A stretch of DNA of 64,000 nt. Origin: Alphaproteobacteria bacterium (GTDB taxonomy: Bacteria; Pseudomonadota; Alphaproteobacteria; JAJFFI01). The notes below the pieces were generated by a model that did no database searches, was not told the DNA's origin, and saw nothing but the letters and a program-made list of their open reading frames with translations. The stretch is taken from contig JASJBI010000021.1 of assembly GCA_030066595.1 (NCBI GenBank), forward strand, positions 1 to 64,000, written 5' to 3'. How positions within the stretch are numbered: position 1 is the stretch's first letter; the number at the start of each line of letters is the position of its first letter. Positions 10,546 through 19,350 of this stretch are shown in pieces. Made by a program: the position numbers and the translations under genes.

Positions 10546-11028
10546 GTGACAGTTTCGGTCCGGGTCTTGTTCGTCTGCACGGGTAACATCTGCCGATCGC
10601 CCACCGCAGAAGGACTGTTCCGCGCCCATGTGGAGCAGGCCGGACTCGCGCACCGAATCGAGGCCGATTCCGCGGGCACGCACGGCTATCACGTGGGCGA
10701 GCCGCCGGACGCCCGATCCCGGCAGGCGGCGCTCGCCCGCGGCGTCGACATCGGCGGTCAACGGGCGCGCCGGATCGACCCCTCCGATTTCTACGACTTC
10801 GACCTCATCCTGGCGATGGACCGGGGCCATCTACGCCAGCTTGAGGGTATCGCTCCCCGGGACGCGACCGCCCGGCTGCACCTGTTCCTCGACTTCGCCC
10901 CGGAGCGCGGGCCCCGGGACGTGCCCGACCCCTACTACAGCGGCGCCGGCGCCTTCGAGCAGGTTTTGGATTTGGTCGAGGACGGCGTCCTCGGCTTGAT
11001 TTCCCATCTCCGCGACAGCCGTCTCTGA
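10546..11028 (+). CDS. low-molecular-weight protein-tyrosine phosphatase
   Basis: The 160-residue protein has the LMW-PTP P-loop VCTGNICRS with nucleophile Cys11 and Arg17, and the general-acid aspartate in DPYYSG near residue 127. It would dephosphorylate tyrosine phosphate or act as an arsenate-reductase relative. The start is GTG 10546, selected for the GGGAGG at 10535-10540 with 5-nt spacing; the frame extends further left but that part overlaps the sirtuin gene on the other strand. The fructosamine kinase gene follows 8 nt later. Confidence 0.92.
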   Translation: MTVSVRVLFVCTGNICRSPTAEGLFRAHVEQAGLAHRIEADSAGTHGYHVGEPPDARSRQAALARGVDIGGQRARRIDPSDFYDFDLILAMDRGHLRQLEGIAPRDATARLHLFLDFAPERGPRDVPDPYYSGAGAFEQVLDLVEDGVLGLISHLRDSRL

Positions 11029-11036
11029 GGCGGACC

Positions 11037-11891
11037 TTGGACGCGGAGTTCGCCGCCCGGATCGAAGCCGCTACGGGGAGCCGCCCGGTTCGGCGCAGTC
11101 CGCTTTCGGGCGGCTGCATCGCCGAAGTCTATCGGGTCGAACTCGCGAACGGCGGGCGGGTCGTTGCCAAGGTCGCGGCCGGCCAAGGCGACCTGGAGCT
11201 CGAGGCCTGGATGCTGCGCTACCTCGCGGCCCATTCGGAGCTCCCCGTTCCAGCCGTCCTGTCGGCCGACGCCGACGTCCTGATCATCGACTATGTGGAG
11301 ACCGCGGGCGGCATCTCGGCGTCCGCGCAGGCGCATGCGGCGGAGCTCCTGGCCGCTCTGCACGCGATCGAGGCTGAACAGTTCGGGCTGGAGCGCGACA
11401 CGCTGATCGGCCCGCTGCATCAGCCGAACCCGCGGCGGGACAAGTGGCTCGATTTCTTCGCCCAGCACAGGCTTATCCATATGGGGCGGGAGGCGCTCGA
11501 CGCCCGGCGCATTCCGCCCAGCCTGATGGCGCGGATCGAGACCTTTGCCGGCCGGCTGCACGAATGGCTCGAAGAGCCCGCGGCCCCGGCGCTGATCCAT
11601 GGGGACATGTGGGGCGGCAACGTGCTCACCCTGGACGGCCGGATCGCGGCCTTCGTCGACCCGGCGATCTACTATGCCGACCCGGAGATCGAGCTCGCCT
11701 TCTCGACCCTGTTCTCGACTTTCGGCGCGCCATTCTTCGCGCGCTATGGGGAGCTACGGCCGCTGGCGCCCGGCTTCTTCGAGGCGCGGCGCGACATCTA
11801 CAACCTGTATCCGCTGCTGGTGCATGCGCGGCTCTTCGGCGGTGCCTACGCCGCGCAAGTGGACGGCATCCTGAAGCGGCTCGGGGGCTGA
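11037..11891 (+). CDS. fructosamine kinase family protein
   Basis: The 284-residue protein belongs to the fructosamine-3-kinase/aminoglycoside-phosphotransferase-like fold. It shows the glycine-rich start LSGGCIAEVYRV, the ATP-anchoring Lys in RVVAKVAAG, the catalytic loop IHGDMWGGNV and the metal-binding aspartate in FVDPAIYY. Such kinases phosphorylate glycated or ribosylated lysines so that the sugar falls off, a protein-repair reaction. The TTG start at 11037 was chosen for the TGAGGCGGA that overlaps the stop of the phosphatase gene. A phosphatase followed by this kinase is a recurrent bacterial pair. Confidence 0.9.
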   Translation: MDAEFAARIEAATGSRPVRRSPLSGGCIAEVYRVELANGGRVVAKVAAGQGDLELEAWMLRYLAAHSELPVPAVLSADADVLIIDYVETAGGISASAQAHAAELLAALHAIEAEQFGLERDTLIGPLHQPNPRRDKWLDFFAQHRLIHMGREALDARRIPPSLMARIETFAGRLHEWLEEPAAPALIHGDMWGGNVLTLDGRIAAFVDPAIYYADPEIELAFSTLFSTFGAPFFARYGELRPLAPGFFEARRDIYNLYPLLVHARLFGGAYAAQVDGILKRLGG

Positions 11892-11931
11892 TCCCGGCGC
11901 AGGTCCAGCCCCCGCCGCGCGAAGGAAACGG

Positions 11932-12276
11932 TCAGGCCGCGTCGGCCTTGTCGTGATCCGGCACGTTCACGCGGATGTAGGCGCGCGCATAGTGCTCGGC
12001 GCAGTAGGATTTGCCGTTGATGATCTGCTTGCCGCAGAAGTGGAAGTCCGGTTTGCCGGGTTCGCCAAATGGCCACTGGCAGGTCATGCCATTGAGCCTG
12101 ACCAGCTGCGCACGCGAACGTTTTGGAGAAGCTCGGCGCGGTTTGAGGCCGATGCGATGGGCCTTGCCGATGATCGCGTTCTTGGTCATGCCAAGCCTTT
12201 CGCCGATCTCGGCCGTCCCGACTCCCGCCTCCCAAAGCTGCTGTAGACGCTCCACCCGCTCTTCCGTCCAAGCCAT
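11932..12276 (-). CDS. gcrA: GcrA cell cycle regulator
   Basis: The 114-residue protein starts with the GcrA DNA-binding domain (MAWTEERVERLQQLWEAG, then TKNAIIGKAHRIGL) and ends with the sigma70-interacting region containing CQWPFGEPG and FCGKQ...SYCAEHY, whose cysteines and histidine are conserved. GcrA acts with sigma70 at promoters carrying GANTC sites methylated by CcrM. It is shorter than Caulobacter GcrA (173 residues), lacking most of the linker. A GAGGGCAAC ribosome site precedes the ATG. Three GANTC sites lie upstream at 12344, 12394 and 12410, consistent with methylation-coupled autoregulation. Confidence 0.95.
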   Translation of the reverse strand: MAWTEERVERLQQLWEAGVGTAEIGERLGMTKNAIIGKAHRIGLKPRRASPKRSRAQLVRLNGMTCQWPFGEPGKPDFHFCGKQIINGKSYCAEHYARAYIRVNVPDHDKADAA

Positions 12277-12393
12277 GTTGCCCTCAATCCCCCTGCACTA
12301 GATGTGGTGACTAGGAACGAATTTGACACAAGATAGTGCAGTTGATTCGGGTCGCCAAGGAAGAAACGGCAATATGTTGCCCGCACGCAAACA

Positions 12394-12414
12394 GAATCCA
12401 CCATATGTGGATTC
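12394..12414. promoter_or_regulatory. palindrome with a GANTC site in each arm, upstream of gcrA
   Basis: GAATCCAC (12394-12401) and GTGGATTC (12407-12414) form a perfect inverted repeat around CATAT, about 120 bp upstream of the gcrA start. Each arm carries a GANTC methylation sequence, and a third GATTC lies at 12344-12348. No T run follows on either strand, so it looks like a protein-binding site rather than a terminator. Control by CcrM methylation is an inference from Caulobacter gcrA. Confidence 0.5.
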
Positions 12415-12450
12415 TATGCAACAGCTAAAGATCCGGCGGAATTCTGCTAG

Positions 12451-12993
12451 TTATCTGTTTTCAAGCGGAAATTCGGCTTCCGGGTGGTAGATGGCGCCCT
12501 CTTGGGAGAGGAAGCTCGTGAACAGCTGGAACTGGGCAACCTGAAAGGGGTCAGCCCGGAACAGGTTGTTCGCCTCGATCCAGGGGCCAAGCCGTTCCGG
12601 GCGCCCATTCTTGAGCCGCGCCAGCGTGATATGCGGCGCAAACTTCCGGTCTTCGCGCGGAATACCGATCTGATGCAGTGTGGACTCGACCCGTCGGTGC
12701 AGGTTTACCAACGCCTCGGTCCGCTCGACGCCGGCCCAGATCGATCGAATGCGCTTGCGCGCTCCGAAATACCCCACGCCCGAGAGCGTCATCTGGAATG
12801 GCGCCAGATGGATGCGGCCAAGCGCGCTGATCATGTCCGGAACGTCATGCGCCGGCCGCTCGCCGATGAATTTGAGCGTCAGATGCAGGTTTTCCGGCGT
12901 CACCCAACGCACACCCTTGAGCCCGCTGCACAGCGTGGCGACGCGATCGCGCACGTCGTCCGGCGGTTGGATTGCGATGAACAGGCGAGGCAT
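12451..12993 (-). CDS. thpR: RNA 2',3'-cyclic phosphodiesterase (ThpR/LigT)
   Basis: The 180-residue 2H phosphoesterase has its two catalytic motifs as HLTL at 37-40 and HITL at 121-124. It opens 2',3'-cyclic phosphates on RNA and can ligate tRNA halves in vitro. The start at ATG 12993 (MPRLFIAIQPP) is the usual family N-terminus; the frame extends upstream only as an overlap with the aldo/keto reductase. It lies 23 nt after that gene in the same direction, so cotranscription is likely. Confidence 0.93.
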   Translation of the reverse strand: MPRLFIAIQPPDDVRDRVATLCSGLKGVRWVTPENLHLTLKFIGERPAHDVPDMISALGRIHLAPFQMTLSGVGYFGARKRIRSIWAGVERTEALVNLHRRVESTLHQIGIPREDRKFAPHITLARLKNGRPERLGPWIEANNLFRADPFQVAQFQLFTSFLSQEGAIYHPEAEFPLENR

Positions 12994-13016
12994 GGATCGG
13001 CTCCCGGCGCCGGGCC

Positions 13017-14057
13017 CTACGGACAGGGGTCCGGGTAGCGGCGCTGCACCTCTTCGATCGCTTCCAGAACCTCGGGCGCCAGGGCGATCTCGGCGCCGGC
13101 GATGTCGGTCTCCAGCTGCGCGGTGCTGGTCGCTCCGATGATCACGCTGGTCATGAACGACCGGCTGAGGCAATAGGCAATGGCCATCTGGGCCGGGTGG
13201 AGGCCGTGCCGGCGCGCGATCTCGACATAGGCGCGGGTCGCCGGCTCGGCGTTCGGAGTGAAGTACCGCGTGTACCGTTCGCCGAACAGCGTCATGCGTG
13301 CACCGTCGGGCTGGTTGCCGTCAAGATACTTGCCCGTCAGCACCCCGCCGGCCAGCGGCGAATAGGCCAGGAGCCCGACGTCTTCCCGAATGGCGATCTC
13401 CGCCAACCCGACCTCGAAGATGCGGTTCAACAGATTGTAGGGGTTCTGGATCGACACCGCGCGCGGCAATCCATTGGAGTCAGCCAGGCGCAGCGCCTCC
13501 ATCGCGCCCCACGGGGTGTCGTTCGAAAGCCCGACATGACGGATCTTGCCTGACGCCGCCAGATCGGCCAGCGCACCGAAGGTCTCTTCCAGCGGTATTG
13601 CGTCGTCGTCGGAATCGAACTCGAACCCGCGCATGCCGAAGAAGTTGGTTACTCGGTCCGGCCAATGGAGCTGGTAGAGGTCCAGGTAGTCGGTCTTGAG
13701 CTTCTTGAGGCTCTCGTCCAGCGCGGTCTCGATGGTCTTGCGGTCGAGCCGGCTGCCGCCGCGGACGAAGGGCATGTCGGGCGAACGGCCGGTGACCTTG
13801 CTCGCGAGGACGATCCGGTCGCGCGCGCCCCGGGACTCGAGCCAGTTGCCGATATAGGTCTCGGTGCGGCCCTGGGTCTCCGGCGTCGGCGGCACCGGGT
13901 ACATTTCCGCGGTGTCAAAGAACGTCACGCCCCGCTCGATGGCCAGGTCCATCTGGGCGAAGGCCTCGGCCTCGTCGTTCTGCTGTCCCCAGGTCATGGT
14001 GCCGAGGCAGATGGCGCTGACCTGGAGTCCGGTCCGGCCCAGCGGGCGTTGTTCCAT
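13017..14057 (-). CDS. aldo/keto reductase, Tas-like
   Basis: The 346-residue protein has the same length as E. coli Tas and begins EQRPLGRTGLQVSAICLGTMTWG. The AKR tetrad is recognisable: Asp and Tyr in FDTAEMYPV, Lys in VLASKV, and His in LYQLHWPDR. It would reduce carbonyls with NADPH; the physiological substrate of Tas-like enzymes is unsettled. ATG 14057 has AGGAA about 6 nt upstream. The frame opens further upstream, but those residues do not resemble the family. Confidence 0.9.
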   Translation of the reverse strand: MEQRPLGRTGLQVSAICLGTMTWGQQNDEAEAFAQMDLAIERGVTFFDTAEMYPVPPTPETQGRTETYIGNWLESRGARDRIVLASKVTGRSPDMPFVRGGSRLDRKTIETALDESLKKLKTDYLDLYQLHWPDRVTNFFGMRGFEFDSDDDAIPLEETFGALADLAASGKIRHVGLSNDTPWGAMEALRLADSNGLPRAVSIQNPYNLLNRIFEVGLAEIAIREDVGLLAYSPLAGGVLTGKYLDGNQPDGARMTLFGERYTRYFTPNAEPATRAYVEIARRHGLHPAQMAIAYCLSRSFMTSVIIGATSTAQLETDIAGAEIALAPEVLEAIEEVQRRYPDPCP

Positions 14058-14121
14058 TGGGGGTTCCTGTGATCGCTTTTGGTCGCTGGATGGTGCCCTT
14101 GAGGCCGGTCCGAGGCACGGC

Positions 14122-15252
14122 TCAAAGAAACAGGGTGAGGACCCCTGTATACCCGTAAAGCCGGTCATGGCAAATCTCGCCATTGCCGAAGAAACCGACC
14201 AGGGGGAACGTCCCGAGCGTTTCGGTGATCATTTCGAGCTCGCGGGAGTCGCCATCGAACAAATTCGGCCCGCGGGCGACGCAGGAGTGATACACCCCCG
14301 CTCGCGGCGCCTGACCGGCCCGCTGGCGCAAATCCTCCAGCATGCGCCTGAGATCCCGTTCGGCGGCCTCCGGATTGCGTCGGCAGAACATCACCCGATC
14401 GCCGTGGGACAGCGAATCGCCGACGGCGAGCCAGCCGCTTTGCGGATCGATCCCCGTCAGATTGCGGACTAGATAGTCGCCGGTGTCCGAGCCCGGTACC
14501 AGGATCGCCACGTGCACGTCCTGGACTGCACTCATGAACTCCTCGTCCTCCACGCCCAGGCCCAGGTCCGCCTCCAGCGCCTCTTGGGGGGAGCCGCCGT
14601 CGAGCTCCTGCAGGACCGTGTCGTCGCTGCCGCTCACTGTGCGGGCTGAACCGATCGGCGAGCAGCCTTGCGTCAGGCCGGCGGCCACCGGCACTGCGGC
14701 ATCGATCAGGGCACCAGATATCCCGCCTTCGGTAACATGGTCGGCGATCTGGCCGAATTCCGAGCGCGACGCGGACAGACCCCCGACCAGGTAGCTGGAT
14801 GTGGCATGCGACAAGCCGGCCACCAGATCCGCCGTCTCGGGATTGCGGGGGTCGCCGTGGACGATGCCCAAGCCGGGCATCACCTCACCAAGGCCGTCGG
14901 TGAACGTCCGCAGCTCGGCCGCCTCGGAAATCCCGGGTGTCAGCCGGAGGCTCCCGGCCGGCAACGGCAGCGTCATGGCCACGACCGCCGGGCGGTCGAA
15001 GTACTCGGTGCCGGTGCAGCAGATGCCAATGCCGACCGTGCCGATCCAATGGGCCAGGCCCGTGCGCTCGCGCAGGAATGTCAGGATCGAGGACAGGTCA
15101 CCGGCCAGGTGATCGGTGACGTAGAGGATGCCCAGGACCTCTTCGTCGCTGCCATTTCCCGAGCGCCGTTTGCCCGCGAGCTGGTCGGCACAGGATTTCG
15201 CCAGTTGGCCCCAGTCGCCGTCCGCTGCGTGCGCGAATCGTGTCGCCTGCAT
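14122..15252 (-). CDS. FIST N- and C-domain protein
   Basis: This 376-residue protein has a FIST_N region (about 35-225, with EVLGILYVTDHLAGD, WIGTVGIGICCTG and YLVGGLSAS) and a FIST_C region (about 240-360, with VRNLTGIDPQSGWLAVGD and the PLVGFFGNGEI ending). FIST domains are predicted small-ligand sensors, often amino acids, usually fused or linked to signalling modules. Here no kinase, cyclase or chemoreceptor gene is adjacent, so it is an orphan. The tesA-like gene ends 14 nt upstream in the same direction, so it may be cotranscribed. Confidence 0.85.
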   Translation of the reverse strand: MQATRFAHAADGDWGQLAKSCADQLAGKRRSGNGSDEEVLGILYVTDHLAGDLSSILTFLRERTGLAHWIGTVGIGICCTGTEYFDRPAVVAMTLPLPAGSLRLTPGISEAAELRTFTDGLGEVMPGLGIVHGDPRNPETADLVAGLSHATSSYLVGGLSASRSEFGQIADHVTEGGISGALIDAAVPVAAGLTQGCSPIGSARTVSGSDDTVLQELDGGSPQEALEADLGLGVEDEEFMSAVQDVHVAILVPGSDTGDYLVRNLTGIDPQSGWLAVGDSLSHGDRVMFCRRNPEAAERDLRRMLEDLRQRAGQAPRAGVYHSCVARGPNLFDGDSRELEMITETLGTFPLVGFFGNGEICHDRLYGYTGVLTLFL

Positions 15253-15266
15253 GCGTTGCTTGCCCG

Positions 15267-15920
15267 CTATCCCGTCGGAGAGTCCCCGATCAGTCTTAGC
15301 ACATACGGCAGGATCCGCTCGACCATGAGATCGATGCCGTCAGCGTTCGGGTGCATGCCGTCCGACTGGTTCAGCCGGGGCACGGCGGCGACGCCGTCAA
15401 GGAAGAACGGATACAGCATAACATCGTGCTCTTTGGCGAGCTGCGGATAGATGGCGTTGAAGTCCGCGCCGTACTCGCGCCCGAGATTGGGAGGCGCGTA
15501 CATCCCGGCCAGCAGGACCGGTATCCGGTTTGACTTCAAGGCGGTCAGGATGGCGTCCAGGTTGCGGTAGGTCTCTTCGGGATCGACAGCCCGTAGTCCG
15601 TCATTGGCGCCCAGAGCCACAATGGCGTAGTTCGGCTTGGCGGCCAATGCCCAGTCGAGCCGGGCCAGGCCCCCCGCCGTGGTGTCGCCGGAAACACCCG
15701 CATTCAGAACCTCGGCCTGCTTGCCTGCCTCGGCTAGCGCCGCTTGCAGCCGGACCGGGAAGCTGTCCGAGGCGGGCAGGCCATAGCCCGCCGTCAGGCT
15801 GTCGCCCAGCGCGAGAATGCGGACCGGACCCTCGCTGAGCGCGCCGTTCCCCGTCGCCAACAGCAGGACCATGGCTGCTGCGGCCGCGCGAGCGCCATTG
15901 ACAAGCAGGCGCCGGGCCAC
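15267..15920 (-). CDS. tesA: secreted SGNH arylesterase / thioesterase I (TesA-like)
   Basis: This SGNH hydrolase has block I GDSLTAGYGLP, block III LGANDGLR and the catalytic Asp/His in DGMHPN. A signal peptide (arginines, then AAAAAMVLLLATGNGALS) targets it to the periplasm, where it hydrolyses acyl thioesters or aryl esters. Start choice is uncertain: I use GTG 15920, which gives a normal-length signal peptide (217 residues). ATG 15992 would give a 24-residue extension and overlap the divergent ABC gene's start codon by two bases. tesA beside ybbA-ybbP is a conserved arrangement in proteobacteria. Confidence 0.85.
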   Translation of the reverse strand: MARRLLVNGARAAAAAMVLLLATGNGALSEGPVRILALGDSLTAGYGLPASDSFPVRLQAALAEAGKQAEVLNAGVSGDTTAGGLARLDWALAAKPNYAIVALGANDGLRAVDPEETYRNLDAILTALKSNRIPVLLAGMYAPPNLGREYGADFNAIYPQLAKEHDVMLYPFFLDGVAAVPRLNQSDGMHPNADGIDLMVERILPYVLRLIGDSPTG

Positions 15921-15990
15921 ATATCGGAAAGGTCCGCGGATCGACGCCGGCAGTTGCGTCAAGCGCCTGAAAAGAAAGAAATCAAGCCGC

Positions 15991-16734
15991 ATGCCTATGA
16001 CTACCGTACAAAGTGCCAACCCGCCGATGATCCTGTTCGAGGACGTCCACCTTACACTTGGGAGTTCGGCGGGTCAGGTCAACATCCTGCGAGGGATCGA
16101 CCTCGCCATCGCCACCGGCGAGACGGTGGGCGTGGTTGGCCCGTCGGGCTCGGGCAAATCCACCATGATGATGGTGGCGGCAGGATTGGAGCGGCCGACC
16201 TCGGGTCGGGTCGAGATTGCGGGCACGGATCTTGGACCGCTGGACGAGGACGGCCTGGCCGAGTTCCGCCGCGATCATATCGGCATCGTGTTTCAGGCTT
16301 TTCATCTCGTGCCCACCATGACCGCGCTCGAGAACGTGGCCATCCCGCTGGAGCTGGCCGGGCGGGACGATGCCTTTGCGCAAGCCCGCATGGGGCTCGA
16401 GGCGGTCGGCCTCGGCCACCGGCTCACCCATTATCCCGGTCAGTTGTCCGGCGGAGAGCAGCAGCGCGTCGCGCTGGCGCGCGCCTTCGCCACGGAACCG
16501 CCGCTGCTGCTCGCCGACGAGCCGACTGGGAATCTGGACGGCGAGACCGGACATCAGGTAATCGATCTGTTGTTCGACCTGCAGGAACGCAAGGGCACCA
16601 CTCTGGTGCTGATCACCCACGATGCCGAGCTTGCCGGCCGCTGCGGTCGGCGTGTGCGCTTGCTGGACGGCCGGATTTCGGGTGACGAGGTGACCCCGGA
16701 TCGGAACGGTCTCCTGACCGCGGCGGCGCCATGA
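15991..16734 (+). CDS. ybbA: ABC transporter ATP-binding protein (YbbA-like)
   Basis: The 247-residue ATPase has Walker [10 protein letters not shown] at 50-58, Q-loop [11 protein letters not shown], signature LSGGEQQR, Walker [14 protein letters not shown] and the switch His in LITHDAE. It belongs to the LolD/MacB-type group that works with FtsX-like permeases. ATG 15991 is followed by in-frame ATGs at 15997 and 16027, so the N-terminus may be up to 12 residues shorter. It overlaps the permease gene by 4 nt (ATGA), so the two are coupled. Confidence 0.92.
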   Translation: MPMTTVQSANPPMILFEDVHLTLGSSAGQVNILRGIDLAIATGETVGVVGPSGSGKSTMMMVAAGLERPTSGRVEIAGTDLGPLDEDGLAEFRRDHIGIVFQAFHLVPTMTALENVAIPLELAGRDDAFAQARMGLEAVGLGHRLTHYPGQLSGGEQQRVALARAFATEPPLLLADEPTGNLDGETGHQVIDLLFDLQERKGTTLVLITHDAELAGRCGRRVRLLDGRISGDEVTPDRNGLLTAAAP

Positions 16735-19286
16735 GAGCGGCGCTGCTGCCGTTGATGTTTGCCCGGCGCGAGCTGCGCGGCGGACTCAAGGGATTCTACG
16801 TTTTCCTCGCCTGTCTGGTGCTGGGCGTCGGGGCGATCGCCGCGGTCGGCTCGATCGCTGCGGCCATCGAGGCCGGACTGCGCGCCGACGCGCGCATCAT
16901 CTTGGGCGGCGATGTCGAGATCCGCCTGGTCCATCGCGAGGCCAGCGCCGAACAGCGCCAGTATCTTTCCGAGGATGCGACCGTCTCGCACACCGTGGAA
17001 ATGCGCGCCATGGCCCGGCCCGGGGTGACGGCCGCCGCCGATGCTCGACCGCCGCGCGTCCTGATCGAGATGAAGGCGGTGGACGACGCCTATCCCCTGT
17101 TCGGTGCGGTTCGGCTGGAGCCGGACCTGACCCTCGAGCAAGCGCTCGCGCCTGACGGCGAGGCCTTCGGGGCCGTCGTGGACCGCAATCTGCTCAGCCG
17201 GCTGGAAATCGCCCTCGGCGACCGGATACAGGTCGGAGAGGCGACCTTCGTGGTGCGCGCGACCATCGAGACGGAGCCCGACCGGGGCGCGCAGGCCTTC
17301 ACTTTGGGGCCGCGCCTGATGACCAGCCAGGCTGGTGTCGCCGCGACCCGCTTGATCCAGCCGGGCAGCCTGGTGCGCTATTACTACCGGCTCCGCTTCG
17401 ACGCCCCGACCGACATCCCGCGCTGGATCGACGGCGTGCGCGCGCGCTTCCCCGAGGCGGGCTGGCGCGTGCGCGATCCCGCCGGCGCCGCGCCGCGCAT
17501 CCGCCGCTTCGTGGACCGGGTGGGGATGTTCCTCACCCTGGTCGGCCTGACCGCGCTGCTGGTCGGCGGCGTCGGGGCCGCGAACGCCACCAAGAACTAT
17601 CTCGACGGCCGGGCCGAGACGATCGCCACGCTCAAATGCCTGGGTGCGCCCGGACATGTCGTGTTCCGAACCTATCTGGTCCAGGTTCTGGTGCTCGCCG
17701 GCCTTGCCGTGCTTGGCGGGCTCGCTATGGGCGTGGCGGCGCCGCTGGTGATGATAGCGCTCTATGGCGACGAACTGCCGGTGGCGGCGCGCGCCGGCAT
17801 CTATCCCGGCCCCTTGCTGTTGGCAGCCTTGTTCGGCGTGTTGACGGCGGTCGCCTTTTCCGTCTGGCCGCTGGCCCGGGCGCGCGAGATCCCCGGCGCC
17901 CGGCTGTTTCGCGATTTGGTCACACCGATGCGCCGGTGGCCCCGGCCGATCTACATGGCGGCCTGCGGCCTTACCGTGCTGGTCCTGGTCGCCGTGGCGA
18001 TCTTCACGGCACACGATCAGCGGATCGCAATCTGGTTCGTGCTGGCGGCGGCGGGTACGCTGATCGCCTTCCGCGGGGCTGCCTGGCTGGCGGCGCGTGC
18101 CGGGGCCTGGGTCGGGCGGCAGCGCAGGGTGATGAACGGCCGCCCCGGGTTGCGGCTCGCGCTCGCCAACCTGCATCGGCCCGGCTCGCCGACCCCGAGC
18201 GTGGTGCTGTCGCTGGGTATCGGTCTCACGGTCCTGGTCGCTGTGGCGCAGATCCAGGGCAACCTGGCGATGCAGGTGGACGACCGGCTGCCCGAGTCGG
18301 CGCCAAGCTTCTATTTCGTGGATATCCAGCCGAACCAAGTACCGGCCTTCGACAACGCGGTCGACGGCGTGTCCGGGGCGGAATTCATCGAGCGGGTACC
18401 GAGCCTGCGCGGGCGTATCGTGCGGATCGCCGGGGTCCCGGTCGAACAGGCGACGATTGCGCAAGAGGTACAGTGGACCGTCCAGAACGAGCGCGGTCTG
18501 ACCTATGCCAAGAGGCCGCCGCCGGGTTCGGTGGTCACCACCGGCGAATGGTGGCGCGAAGACTATGCGGGCCCGCCGATCATATCGCTCGACGAAAAGG
18601 TCGCACGCGGCTATGGCGTCGGCATCGGCGACACGCTGACCGTCAACATATTGGGGCGCAATCTCGAGGCGCGCATCGCCAATCTCCGCCGGATCGACTG
18701 GTCGACGTTGGCCATGAACTTCGTGATCATTTTCGCGCCCGGCACGCTGGAGACGGCGCCGCATTCCCACATCGCGACCGCGCGCACAGAACTTAGCGCC
18801 GAGGACAGTCTGCTCGATGAAATCAGCGATCGCTTTCCCAATGTCTCCGCAATTCGCGTGAAGGATGCCTTGGAAGCGGTCAACCGGATCCTGGAGCGTA
18901 TCGGCGTGGCTCTGCGCGCGACCACAGGCATCACCCTGGCGGCCGGTACCCTGGTGCTGGCTGGCGCCGTGGCCGCGGGGCATCGTCGGCGGGTTTACGA
19001 TTCCGTGGTTCTCAAGGTCCTCGGCGCCACCCGACGCACCGTCCTAAGGGCGTATCTGCTGGAGTACGGCCTCCTCGGCTTGGCCACGGCGGTGATTGCG
19101 GCGCTGTTGGGGACAGGCGCGTCTTTTCTGGTGATGACCGAGATGATGGATTTCGAATGGGTCCTGCTGCCGCGAGAGACGCTCTTCACCGTGGTCGGCG
19201 CCACGGCGATTACCGTGGCATTGGGATTTTTTGGGGTCTGGCGTGCGTTAGGTCAGAAGGCCTCGCCGATGCTGCGCAATCAGTAG
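16731..19286 (+). CDS. ybbP: FtsX-like ABC transporter permease (YbbP-like)
   Basis: The 851-residue permease has an N-terminal transmembrane helix (FYVFLACLVLGVGAIAAVGSIAAA), a large periplasmic domain, two FtsX-type membrane blocks (about 260-400 and 730-850) and further helices between, as in E. coli YbbP. With YbbA it should form an inner-membrane ABC machine of the mechanotransmission type. Transported substrate is unknown; a role in lipid or lipoprotein handling is inferred from the linked TesA-like esterase. The start codon overlaps the ybbA stop (ATGA). Confidence 0.9.
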   Translation: MRAALLPLMFARRELRGGLKGFYVFLACLVLGVGAIAAVGSIAAAIEAGLRADARIILGGDVEIRLVHREASAEQRQYLSEDATVSHTVEMRAMARPGVTAAADARPPRVLIEMKAVDDAYPLFGAVRLEPDLTLEQALAPDGEAFGAVVDRNLLSRLEIALGDRIQVGEATFVVRATIETEPDRGAQAFTLGPRLMTSQAGVAATRLIQPGSLVRYYYRLRFDAPTDIPRWIDGVRARFPEAGWRVRDPAGAAPRIRRFVDRVGMFLTLVGLTALLVGGVGAANATKNYLDGRAETIATLKCLGAPGHVVFRTYLVQVLVLAGLAVLGGLAMGVAAPLVMIALYGDELPVAARAGIYPGPLLLAALFGVLTAVAFSVWPLARAREIPGARLFRDLVTPMRRWPRPIYMAACGLTVLVLVAVAIFTAHDQRIAIWFVLAAAGTLIAFRGAAWLAARAGAWVGRQRRVMNGRPGLRLALANLHRPGSPTPSVVLSLGIGLTVLVAVAQIQGNLAMQVDDRLPESAPSFYFVDIQPNQVPAFDNAVDGVSGAEFIERVPSLRGRIVRIAGVPVEQATIAQEVQWTVQNERGLTYAKRPPPGSVVTTGEWWREDYAGPPIISLDEKVARGYGVGIGDTLTVNILGRNLEARIANLRRIDWSTLAMNFVIIFAPGTLETAPHSHIATARTELSAEDSLLDEISDRFPNVSAIRVKDALEAVNRILERIGVALRATTGITLAAGTLVLAGAVAAGHRRRVYDSVVLKVLGATRRTVLRAYLLEYGLLGLATAVIAALLGTGASFLVMTEMMDFEWVLLPRETLFTVVGATAITVALGFFGVWRALGQKASPMLRNQ

Positions 19287-19350
19287 CGCCGCCGAGACCT
19301 CACTCAAACGTCAACTGACGGTGAGCAATGTCGTCCTCTAAGGTCCGTCC

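Noticed and set aside
16554-18983. 809-codon frame opposite the YbbP-like permease
   Set aside because: Composition is low-complexity Arg/Gln/Asp/His and no family is recognisable; the FtsX-type permease on the plus strand explains the DNA.
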